Source: an uncultured Bacillota bacterium
Lineage (GTDB): Bacteria > Bacillota > Clostridia > Christensenellales > Borkfalkiaceae
NCBI GenBank assembly: GCA_949287105.1
Contig: CASEFE010000154.1
Location: 1-33,666, forward strand
Reading direction: 5' to 3'
DNA: 33,666 nucleotides
In this document: in pieces, positions 1-7,747 of the stretch
Position numbering within the stretch: the stretch's first letter is position 1
How the letters are laid out: the number at the start of each line of letters is the position of its first letter
Notes under the pieces: generated by a model
Databases searched by the model: none
The model's input: the letters and a program-made list of their open reading frames with translations, nothing else
Told to the model about the DNA's origin: nothing
Program-made: the position numbers and the translations under genes

Positions 1-854
1 GGAAACAACTTATAGCAGAGATTGATAAAGCATCGCAATGCGTGGCAGATATTTCAGAACGTTTTGGGGCATTTATTGATTTATTTGAGGTTCTTTGCGG
101 CAACGCATATTTTGTTCAGATAGGCAAATGCGGCAAGCATGTGGAATTGGCGAGACTTTTCTATAAAGAAATTGTAAGGAAAGTGAAGAATAAGTATGGT
201 GTCGGAAAAGGCTTGCTGAAAAGCGATGCTTATGTCTTGTGTTTGCTGATGGCTCTTCTTGGGAAAAAAATGCAGCCTCGTTTCGGTTTGGTTTTTATTG
301 ATGAAGGGCAGGACATATCGAGAAATGAATACAGATTATTGAAGATCATCAATGAAGATGCGGCTTTTAATGTGTATGGAGATCTTATACAGAACATAAC
401 ACCGGAGCGAGGAATTTCGCAGTGGTCGGACGTAGGTATTGAAACGGTATATAATCTCGAACAAAATTACCGGAATACAAACCAGATAGTTGAATTTGTT
501 TCTTCGCGGTTAAATATAGCGATGCAGCCGATCGGCTTTGACGGACCTTCCGTATTAAGAATAACACCTCGGGGAGTCAGTGGATTTTTTCGGGATAAGG
601 CAGGTCTGAAAGCGGTGATCGTACCTGAAACTGAATTGGAAAAGTATCGAAGAAAAAGCTATAATGTGCTGGGAGAAACAGGCAGAGTATCAAAAAAGAA
701 AATAAATTTAATGACGGTATATGAGTCAAAAGGTCTTGAATTTACAAGTGTCGCTGTTGCGGGAGAGGGTATGACCGTGCATGAAAGATATATAGCTTAT
801 ACCCGTGCGTTGAAAGAATTGGCGGTAATAACGGAGGCCGAAGATGTGGAATAA
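1..854 (+). CDS. UvrD-like superfamily 1 helicase, C-terminal part (5' end outside window)
   Basis: The frame is open from base 3 to the TAA at 852-854 with no stop, so the gene begins upstream; the GTG at 42 is only an internal candidate start and has no ribosome site. The visible part shows late SF1 helicase motifs: a Walker B-like FIDEGQD (DEGQD in place of the common DEAQD), a motif IV-like LEQNYRNT, a motif V-like MTVYESKGLEF and a motif VI-like YIAYTRA close to the C terminus. These are ATP-hydrolysis and DNA-contact motifs of UvrD/Rep/HelD-type enzymes, so the protein is probably a cytoplasmic DNA translocase. The Walker A part is not visible, so the subfamily cannot be settled. It overlaps the next gene by 11 bases, which suggests translational coupling. 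Confidence 0.8.
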   Translation, partial: KQLIAEIDKASQCVADISERFGAFIDLFEVLCGNAYFVQIGKCGKHVELARLFYKEIVRKVKNKYGVGKGLLKSDAYVLCLLMALLGKKMQPRFGLVFIDEGQDISRNEYRLLKIINEDAAFNVYGDLIQNITPERGISQWSDVGIETVYNLEQNYRNTNQIVEFVSSRLNIAMQPIGFDGPSVLRITPRGVSGFFRDKAGLKAVIVPETELEKYRRKSYNVLGETGRVSKKKINLMTVYESKGLEFTSVAVAGEGMTVHERYIAYTRALKELAVITEAEDVE

Positions 855-1527
855 TTTTCTTGTGGATGCCGATGAGACTATTTTGGATTTTATCCGTTCA
901 TCGAAAGAGAGCTTTTATTTTGCTTTGGAGGAAGAAGGACTTCCTTGCTCTCCGGGCAGATTTGAACAATTCAAAGCGATCAATGATTCTTTATGGCGTG
1001 AATACGAAAGGGGTGAAATCACAAAACAGCGCTTGGTTGTGGAAAGATTTGCGAGGCTTTTTGCGGCAAATGGCATAGAAAAGGATGCTGCCAAGGTCAA
1101 TAAAATTTATTTTGACAAGCTTTGCAAAACGGGATATATGTTGGAAGGAGCAAAAAGTTTCTTGTTTGCGTTAAAAGATTTGGGCAAGGTTTATCTTATT
1201 ACTAACGGTACGCCGGCCGCACAATATGGACGCCTGGAAGCTTTGGGAATCCGAAATATTTTTGATGGAATATTCGTTTCGGATGAAATCGGATTTGCCA
1301 AGCCTTCCCGAGAATTTTTTAATGTAGTTTTGAATTCAATCGGCAGGCCGGTGCAAGAGTGTGTTGTAATAGGCGATTCATTGACGTCTGACATTCGCGG
1401 AGCCAATTTATCGGGAATTTCAAGTATTTGGTATGCACCTGCGGGCGGCGTGCCTGTTGTTGGAAAACCGGATTATACGGCGAAAAATTATGACGAAATT
1501 CTGAATATCATTCGGGTTTCGGAATAG
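844..1527 (+). CDS. HAD-family hydrolase, YjjG-like 5'-nucleotidase
   Basis: This 227-residue protein has the four HAD motifs: DADET near the N terminus (nucleophile Asp8 and Asp10), ITNGT in the middle, FAKPSREFF with the motif III lysine, and VIGDSLTSDI with the metal-binding acids. The region between motifs I and II is a helical cap of type C1. The opening NNFLVDADET and the overall length match the YjjG subfamily, which dephosphorylates pyrimidine and non-canonical nucleoside monophosphates; the substrate here is inferred from family only. The ATG at 844 lies inside the end of the upstream helicase gene, so the two are probably co-transcribed. It could also be another small-molecule HAD phosphatase. 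Confidence 0.85.
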   Translation: MWNNFLVDADETILDFIRSSKESFYFALEEEGLPCSPGRFEQFKAINDSLWREYERGEITKQRLVVERFARLFAANGIEKDAAKVNKIYFDKLCKTGYMLEGAKSFLFALKDLGKVYLITNGTPAAQYGRLEALGIRNIFDGIFVSDEIGFAKPSREFFNVVLNSIGRPVQECVVIGDSLTSDIRGANLSGISSIWYAPAGGVPVVGKPDYTAKNYDEILNIIRVSE

Positions 1528-1566
1528 GACGAAGAGGAAAAGGCAATAAAAACGCATAGTTGCTTA

Positions 1567-1585
1567 TTTGGCAACGCTTGCCAAA
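1567..1585. promoter_or_regulatory. Perfect 19-bp palindrome, candidate operator (or short terminator) at the helicase promoter
   Basis: TTTGGCAA-CGC-TTGCCAAA is a perfect 8-3-8 inverted repeat. Its right arm contains the -35 hexamer of the promoter at 1578-1606, so a bound dimeric repressor would block RNA polymerase. The following bases contain only a broken T-run, so it would be a weak Rho-independent terminator for the HAD gene. I favour the operator reading. I cannot name the regulator. Confidence 0.55.
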
Positions 1586-1606
1586 CTTGTTTAATTTTGC
1601 TAAAAT
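1578..1606 (+). promoter_or_regulatory. Sigma-A promoter for the DUF4011 helicase gene
   Basis: TTGCCA (1578-1583), exactly 17 bases, then TAAAAT (1601-1606), with TGC directly before the -10 giving an extended -10. Transcription would start near 1613 and leave a leader of roughly 85 bases before the start codon. The leader holds a small AGGC/GCCT hairpin with a purine-rich loop near 1665-1681, of unknown meaning. Confidence 0.6.
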
Positions 1607-1698
1607 AAATAAGGAACAGAGAAAATAAGTTTGTGCCGTAAGATGAAGGCGGTACAGAGGTAAAGAGGCGAAAGAGCCTTGCGGCGACGGAGGTGCGT

Positions 1699-4600
1699 AT
1701 GGCAGGGAAAAAATCCGCAAAGATATTACTGAAAGAGCGTGTTAAACTTTCAGTAAGGGTGCAGCAATTTTTTGGATATACGGATTATTTTAATAGAATT
1801 CCGTTGTTTATTACATTGCAGGTTTCCAACAGCGGTGCGGAATCTTTGGAAGACATCGAAATAGTAATTGAAAACGGGAATGGCTTTTTGTTGCCTTTTT
1901 CGAAGCATCTTGATGAAATTCCGTTTGAAAGTTCTGTGGAGGTTTCGGCGGAAAATGTAGTTTCACCTTTATATCTCACGGAAGTTTCGGAAATCACGGT
2001 TCAGCCTATAAAAGTTAAGGTGATTCAAGGGAAAGAAGTTTTAGCGGAAGAGAGCGTAGAGGTATCCGTTTTGCCGTTTGATTATTGGTGCGGCAGAAGT
2101 GGAAATGCGGAACTTCTTTCAAGTTTTGTGAGGCCAAAGGTAGCGGATTGTCTGCGTGTACTGGAAGAGGCGAGGGAACAGCTTGCCAAATGGAATATAT
2201 CCTGTGAATGGCAAGGTTATCAGGAAGGGGATAAAAATAAAATACGTCAGATTTGCGCCGCTGTATTTGCTGTTGTGAAAAAGCAAGTGATTGAAAAGTC
2301 GGCGGCTGAGTACAGTTATGATGACCCTGTGCCGGTAGGCGATATAACGAAAATACTGAAAAGCAAAGTCGGCACTTCGTTTGAATTGGTGTTGTTTTTG
2401 GCATCATGCTTAGAGTGCGCGGGGTTACATCCGGTAATTGCCGTAGGAGAAAAAAGCGTTTCGTGTGGTGCGTGGTTATATGATAACTGTTTTGCGGACA
2501 GTGTCAGTGATGATGTGGATCTTCTGCACAAATATATAGCAGACGGAATCAACAATATCAGCATGTTTGATGCGGAAGATGTGTTTTCGGGTAAAAATGT
2601 AAACTATACGGCGGCGGAAAAACATTTTCGGCAAAAACTTGAAAACAATTGGTTTGATACGATCATTGACGTGCGGCGTTGTCGAATTGCGCGGATCAGT
2701 TCGTTGCCCTTAAAAGTAAAGGGGATCAAGGGGTACGAGCTTCTTGGAGAGGAAGAAACGGATCTGGATGCGGCACCGGAAACGATTTCGGGTACGCATA
2801 AACTGAGTCTGGACGGAAAGACAACGAAAAATAAGCAATGGGAGCGGCGCCTTCTTGATTTATCGTTAAAAAATACATTGTTAAATTTTCATCCGGAGAA
2901 AAACGCGCTTCATATTCTTTCGGCGGATATAAATGAGACTTATGACAGTTTGGCGACAGGCGAGGAATTCTTCCTTTTGGAAAAAACGGCCGACGTCCGT
3001 GGCATACTTACGGGAGGAGAACCGTTCACTGCGCCTTCGAATCTTTCGGCATTGTCCGAGTTGGTTGGGGTTGAACTGAAAAACAGGCGGCTTCGCACAT
3101 ATGCGGAAAATGAAGAAGTTGCTGATACACTTCGATATCTGATCAAGAAAGGGAAGACGGCCGAAGAAGAGGCGGGCGCCAATGTTTTGTTTTTGGCATT
3201 CGGATTTTTGAAGTGGTACGAATCGGGAGAAAGCGATGCAAAATATGCGCCGCTTGTGCTGTTGCCTGTAAAAATAACGCGAAGCAAAGGCGGCAAGGGG
3301 TATTCCGTCTGTATTACGGAAGACGGAATGCAATTTAATACCACTTTATTAGAGTTTTTGCTGCGCGAATTTAAGATTGATATTCGAGGTTTGGATAATA
3401 TATCTCCGGGAATTCGCATCTCCGAAATCATTGCAATGGTCAAGATGGAAATTTTGAACATGAAGCGATGGGATGTTTTGGAAGATGTATATTTGTCGAG
3501 TTTTTCGTTTGCGCGCTATGCGATGTGGCAGGATGTGCGTAAAAATATCGATAAATTCCGTAAAAATCCGCTGGTGAGATCCTTATTGGAAAACAGGCTT
3601 GAAATTCCGGAAACGGTATTTGAGGATAAAGCGGAAGATGATTATGCTCCGGAAGAAGTTCTGTCTCCGTTGATGGCGGACGGCTCACAATTTTCAGCAA
3701 TTGCCGAAGCGGTCAACGGAACGACGTTTGTGCTTCATGGCCCTCCGGGTACGGGTAAAAGCCAGACGATCACGAATATAATAGCCAACTGTCTGAACCG
3801 CGGCAAAAAAGTTCTTTTTGTTGCGGAAAAGCAAGCAGCGCTGTCGGTTGTTAAAAAAAGACTGGATTCGATCGGGTTGGGGGACTTTTGCTTAGAGCTT
3901 CATTCCAACAAACTGGATAAAACACAGGTATTAAAAAAATTAGAAACAACACTTTCGTTGTCCGAACAGCAGGATAATGCCGAATTTCAGTCCAAGAGCG
4001 AGCAGATCGAAGAGGTTCGCCGTGCATTGAACGAACCGATCGCTGCGCTGCATAAAAAGCGCAGGTTGGGAGTTTCGGTTTACGAAGGGATACTGATTTA
4101 TCTTAAAAACAAAAATGCACCCGATGTTTTGGATATAGAAAGTACATTTTACGATAGTTTAACAAAAGAAAAATTAGAGACGTACGAAAAACTTCTCATT
4201 GATTTATCGGCGGCCGCAAAACAATGCGGCGGTGCGTATCGTTCGCCGTTTGATAATGTTAATCTTTGCGAATACGATTTTGAAGTACGTAACAAAGTTT
4301 ATTATGCAGCAGAAGTTTTGATTGCAGAAATCAAACATTTGAAAAGTTATCTGAGCTTGTTTTTAGATTTTTACAGACAGCGTATCAGTGCGTTTACGCA
4401 GAAGAAGCTAAGTACGCTTTTGCAATTGATAGAAAAGCTGCGCAGTGAGGATATCCAAAAATATTTTGATTGCGACGAAAACGAATTTTATGTCTTTTTT
4501 AACGCAAACAGAAGATTGGACAGGCTTTTGAGCAATTATTTCAAAGTTTTTAAGGTTCTTGTGGATATTGATGTTGATCCGGCAGTGATCGAACAAGAAC

Positions 4601-7371
4601 TTGATAACTGGGATGTAAATTATAAGAGTTCGAAAGTTCTTGGCACATTGGCTAAAAGGCTGCGCAAAGCCGCACTGGTAAAGTTAGCCCCGGGTGAGGA
4701 GCTTAAATATATCGGGATCGTTGCCCAGATTTATGAGGATTTGCAACTGGTCAAAAACAACACAAAGCTTTCTTCGAATTTCATTGACCGTGGGGGCAAA
4801 ATCAATTTTCGCCGCCGTGAAGATTTTATGGAAGACTTAAAGCAAATGCACGCATTGGCGGAAGGCGTGTTCATGGATTATAATGCTGACAGTTTTAACA
4901 GTGTCTGTGTAAAATCTGTACCCGGTGAATATGCGGAACCGATTCTGGACGGGCTGAAACAAGCAATAGTTGGATATGAAGGGGCACAAAAAAGTTTTTG
5001 CGCAACGATCAATGCGCACCCCGATAAATATTATGACGAAGACCTTTTAGATTATTTTAATGTAAAAGCAGGGGCATTGATCGACAATATCGACATGCTT
5101 GCGGCATGGTGTCTTTTCAAAAATATTTCAGAACAGCTGAATGAAGCCGGGCTGAATTTTATCACCGATTCATTGGAATCGGGAGCGATCAATTCGGATA
5201 ATCTGCTGGATAGTTTCCGAAAAAATGTGTACAGAAACTTTATTGAAACGAATATCGGCGCCGACCCTGTCCTTTCTAAATTTTCAGCATCTGTACTGGA
5301 AGAAAAGATTGAGCAATTCCGTTTATTGGATGAGCAATACAGCAAACTTTCGCGGGAGCATATACGCAACAAACTGATCGCTGCGCTTCCTACGACATCT
5401 ACCGAAGGTACTCTGAGCTTGGAAGTTCTTGCATTTCAGCGGATTTTGAAAAGCAATATGCGCGGAATGAAAATGAAGGCATTTTTTGAAGAAATACCGG
5501 CATTGTTTTCCCGTCTGGCACCCTGTTTGTTGATGAGCCCGATTACAGTTTCACAATATTTGCAGGCGGATCCGGATCTTTTTGATCTTGTAGTATTTGA
5601 CGAGGCATCGCAATTGCCTACGAGCGAAGCGGTCGGAGCACTTGCGCGGGCAAAAAGCGCTGTGATTGTCGGCGATCCGAAACAGCTTCCTCCGACGACA
5701 TTTTTTGCTTCGGGCTATCTGGATGAAGAAAATCTTGAAACGGAAGATCTGGAAAGCATACTTGACGACTGTCTTGCTCTCAGTATGCCCGAAAAGCATT
5801 TGAACTGGCACTATCGAAGTAAACATGAAAGCCTCATTGCCTTTTCAAATATCATGTATTATGGCAATAAACTTTGTACATTCCCTTCGCCGGATGCTTT
5901 GGAAAGCAAAGTTAAGCTTGTTTTGACGAATGGTGTTTATGACCGCGGATTTACAAAACGTAACAAAGCGGAAGCGGAGGCGCTGGTTGCAGAGGTTGTA
6001 CGTAGGCTGAAAGATCCGACTCTTGTTCATTCAAGTATCGGAATTGTGACATTCAGCACGGCACAGCAGGATTATATTGAGCGCAGGCTTGCTGATGCTT
6101 TGGTAAAGAATAAATTGGAAGACGCCGCGTATGAAAGAGAAGAACCTCTGTTTGTAAAGAATCTGGAAAATGTTCAAGGTGACGAGCGTGACGTGATTTT
6201 ATTTTCTGTTTGTTATGGACCGGACAGAGCGGGACGTGTTTCACTGAATTTCGGGCCGCTCAACCAAGTTGGCGGATGGCGAAGATTAAACGTGGCGGTA
6301 TCCCGGGCGAGGGAAGAGATGATGGTGTTTTCTTCGATGACGTCAGCTATGATCAATTTAGCTAAAACAAACAGCAAGGGCGTTGCCGGATTAAAGGCGT
6401 TTTTGGAGTTTGCCGAAAAGGGCAGAACGACGCTTGCAATCAATTCGGAAGAGCTGAAAACAACGCACAGCGGTATAGGCAAATATATCGCCAAGGAACT
6501 TGCCAATTATGGCTATGAATGCCGTTACGATGTGGGAATTTCCGATTTTAAGATCGATTGTGCGGTGTTGGATCCTAAAAACAAAAAGCGTTTTATTCTT
6601 GCAATTATGTGCGACGGGGATACGGCATATCGTTCGTGTGCCAAAGACAGGAACATTTTGCAGGTCCAAACTTTGAAACTGAACAACTGGAATGTCGTAC
6701 GAATCTTTACGATCAACTTTATAAACAATCCCAAGCGTGAAATCAAGAAGGTCAAAGATATCCTCGACCGCCTTACGGGAGCGGATAAGGTGAATCGGGA
6801 TCATTTGGCTAAGTATCGGAAAGTTTATCGCTATGCGAAGTTGGAGCGTGAAGAAAATACCGCGCAATATGTGACGTGTGGAGATAATGATGCGGCAATC
6901 GTTTCGCATTTACGGGCGATAGCGGCGGCGGAAGAACCGATTTCCGTACGCTTTTTGATGAAGCGCTGTCTGTATACTTTGGGTATACAGAAGTTCGGCG
7001 GAAAGGTTGAAGAGAGAATGATGAATCTGATCAATCTGTGCGATCTTAAGCGCGAAGAATTATGCGGAAAAGTATATTTGCGTAAAACAGATAAATGTCT
7101 CGGATATGATTTTTACCGGGTAGAGCCGGGTGAACCATTGCGAAAATCGGAGGAAGATTTCACGCCCTATGAAATCATTGCCATGATCAAAGGGCTATTA
7201 GAAAATAAAGTCAGCCTTTATGCCGATGAATTAGATGCAATGGTATGTGCGGAATTGAAGGTAACTCGTCCGAGCGATAAATTGATTGCATTTATCCATG
7301 AATGTGTCGATCTGGGTGTTTCACAGACTTTGTTTGTTCGGTCGATCAGCGATCGGATCAGCCTTTCTTAA
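1699..7371 (+). CDS. Giant DUF4011 - SF1 helicase - Vsr-like nuclease - DUF3320 protein
   Basis: About 1890 residues. I chose the ATG at 1699 over the in-frame GTG at 1693 because GGAGG (1689-1693) sits five bases before it. Order of regions: a beta-rich N terminus; a transglutaminase-like stretch near residues 180-310; a DUF4011 signature WERRLLDLSLKN near 380; Walker A GPPGTGKS at 681-688; a long helical insert; Walker B DEAS at 1301-1304, then GDPKQLPP, HYRS, VQGDERD and VSRAREE; a Vsr/MTES_1575-like nuclease fold near 1595-1690; and a C-terminal DUF3320 domain. Such proteins are large cytoplasmic helicase-nucleases, and the architecture has been linked to antiphage defence in genome surveys (recalled, not checked). 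Oddities: Ser227 stands where relatives have the transglutaminase-like Cys, and Met1637 where I recall a nuclease Glu. Asp1620 and Asp1639 remain. Confidence 0.9.
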   Translation: MAGKKSAKILLKERVKLSVRVQQFFGYTDYFNRIPLFITLQVSNSGAESLEDIEIVIENGNGFLLPFSKHLDEIPFESSVEVSAENVVSPLYLTEVSEITVQPIKVKVIQGKEVLAEESVEVSVLPFDYWCGRSGNAELLSSFVRPKVADCLRVLEEAREQLAKWNISCEWQGYQEGDKNKIRQICAAVFAVVKKQVIEKSAAEYSYDDPVPVGDITKILKSKVGTSFELVLFLASCLECAGLHPVIAVGEKSVSCGAWLYDNCFADSVSDDVDLLHKYIADGINNISMFDAEDVFSGKNVNYTAAEKHFRQKLENNWFDTIIDVRRCRIARISSLPLKVKGIKGYELLGEEETDLDAAPETISGTHKLSLDGKTTKNKQWERRLLDLSLKNTLLNFHPEKNALHILSADINETYDSLATGEEFFLLEKTADVRGILTGGEPFTAPSNLSALSELVGVELKNRRLRTYAENEEVADTLRYLIKKGKTAEEEAGANVLFLAFGFLKWYESGESDAKYAPLVLLPVKITRSKGGKGYSVCITEDGMQFNTTLLEFLLREFKIDIRGLDNISPGIRISEIIAMVKMEILNMKRWDVLEDVYLSSFSFARYAMWQDVRKNIDKFRKNPLVRSLLENRLEIPETVFEDKAEDDYAPEEVLSPLMADGSQFSAIAEAVNGTTFVLHGPPGTGKSQTITNIIANCLNRGKKVLFVAEKQAALSVVKKRLDSIGLGDFCLELHSNKLDKTQVLKKLETTLSLSEQQDNAEFQSKSEQIEEVRRALNEPIAALHKKRRLGVSVYEGILIYLKNKNAPDVLDIESTFYDSLTKEKLETYEKLLIDLSAAAKQCGGAYRSPFDNVNLCEYDFEVRNKVYYAAEVLIAEIKHLKSYLSLFLDFYRQRISAFTQKKLSTLLQLIEKLRSEDIQKYFDCDENEFYVFFNANRRLDRLLSNYFKVFKVLVDIDVDPAVIEQELDNWDVNYKSSKVLGTLAKRLRKAALVKLAPGEELKYIGIVAQIYEDLQLVKNNTKLSSNFIDRGGKINFRRREDFMEDLKQMHALAEGVFMDYNADSFNSVCVKSVPGEYAEPILDGLKQAIVGYEGAQKSFCATINAHPDKYYDEDLLDYFNVKAGALIDNIDMLAAWCLFKNISEQLNEAGLNFITDSLESGAINSDNLLDSFRKNVYRNFIETNIGADPVLSKFSASVLEEKIEQFRLLDEQYSKLSREHIRNKLIAALPTTSTEGTLSLEVLAFQRILKSNMRGMKMKAFFEEIPALFSRLAPCLLMSPITVSQYLQADPDLFDLVVFDEASQLPTSEAVGALARAKSAVIVGDPKQLPPTTFFASGYLDEENLETEDLESILDDCLALSMPEKHLNWHYRSKHESLIAFSNIMYYGNKLCTFPSPDALESKVKLVLTNGVYDRGFTKRNKAEAEALVAEVVRRLKDPTLVHSSIGIVTFSTAQQDYIERRLADALVKNKLEDAAYEREEPLFVKNLENVQGDERDVILFSVCYGPDRAGRVSLNFGPLNQVGGWRRLNVAVSRAREEMMVFSSMTSAMINLAKTNSKGVAGLKAFLEFAEKGRTTLAINSEELKTTHSGIGKYIAKELANYGYECRYDVGISDFKIDCAVLDPKNKKRFILAIMCDGDTAYRSCAKDRNILQVQTLKLNNWNVVRIFTINFINNPKREIKKVKDILDRLTGADKVNRDHLAKYRKVYRYAKLEREENTAQYVTCGDNDAAIVSHLRAIAAAEEPISVRFLMKRCLYTLGIQKFGGKVEERMMNLINLCDLKREELCGKVYLRKTDKCLGYDFYRVEPGEPLRKSEEDFTPYEIIAMIKGLLENKVSLYADELDAMVCAELKVTRPSDKLIAFIHECVDLGVSQTLFVRSISDRISLS

Positions 7372-7376
7372 AAATT

Positions 7377-7715
7377 ATGAAAAATGCTTTGAGATTATCG
7401 GCGGCGTTATTGGTTTTGGCTTTTTTGGCGCTTGCGGTTGCATTGTCGGATATGCATATTCCGTTGCAAAAAGAAGGAATGGCGGTTTGTGTGGATCTGG
7501 AAGAAAATTATAATTCTTCCATCAACGTAATTGTTCAGGGCGAAGATGTTCTTCGCCCGGGCAGATATACCGTTCCATATGATTCTACCTATGAAGATAT
7601 TTTTCTTTTAGCGGGTGTACTCGAACCCCCTTCGGATTTGAATCCGAAAGCGCCTCTGGATTTTTGTGATGCGGTTTTTTTCGGCGATGTTTTGTACATT
7701 TATTTGGTAGTATAA
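7377..7715 (+). CDS. Exported SLBB-domain protein, ComEA-like without the DNA-binding domain
   Basis: A 112-residue protein starting at the ATG at 7377, five bases after the helicase stop; no clear ribosome site is visible, so the start may depend on coupling. The first 22 or so residues form a signal peptide or membrane anchor (basic start, then a long hydrophobic run). The rest reads as one SLBB beta-grasp domain: INVIVQGEDVLRPGRYTVP, then an alpha segment ending in AGVL, then GDVLYIYL at the C terminus. The N-terminal half of ComEA, the competence DNA receptor, looks like this, and comEA usually precedes comEC, as here. The helix-hairpin-helix pair that binds DNA is absent. The domain call is from pattern and context; an unrelated SLBB protein is possible. 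Confidence 0.65.
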   Translation: MKNALRLSAALLVLAFLALAVALSDMHIPLQKEGMAVCVDLEENYNSSINVIVQGEDVLRPGRYTVPYDSTYEDIFLLAGVLEPPSDLNPKAPLDFCDAVFFGDVLYIYLVV

Positions 7716-7719
7716 TAGA

Positions 7720-7747
7720 ATTACGAAAGAAAAATTACGAAAGAAAA
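7720..7747 (+). repeat. Tandem 14-bp duplication directly before comEC
   Basis: ATTACGAAAGAAAA occurs twice without interruption (7720-7733 and 7734-7747), and the comEC ATG follows immediately. Each unit carries a weak purine-rich ribosome site (GAAAGAAAA), so the duplication doubles the translation-initiation region. Confidence 0.9.

Noticed and set aside
2940-3461. 173-codon minus-strand reading frame
   Set aside because: It is antisense to the DUF4011 gene, with no promoter, ribosome site or motif of its own.
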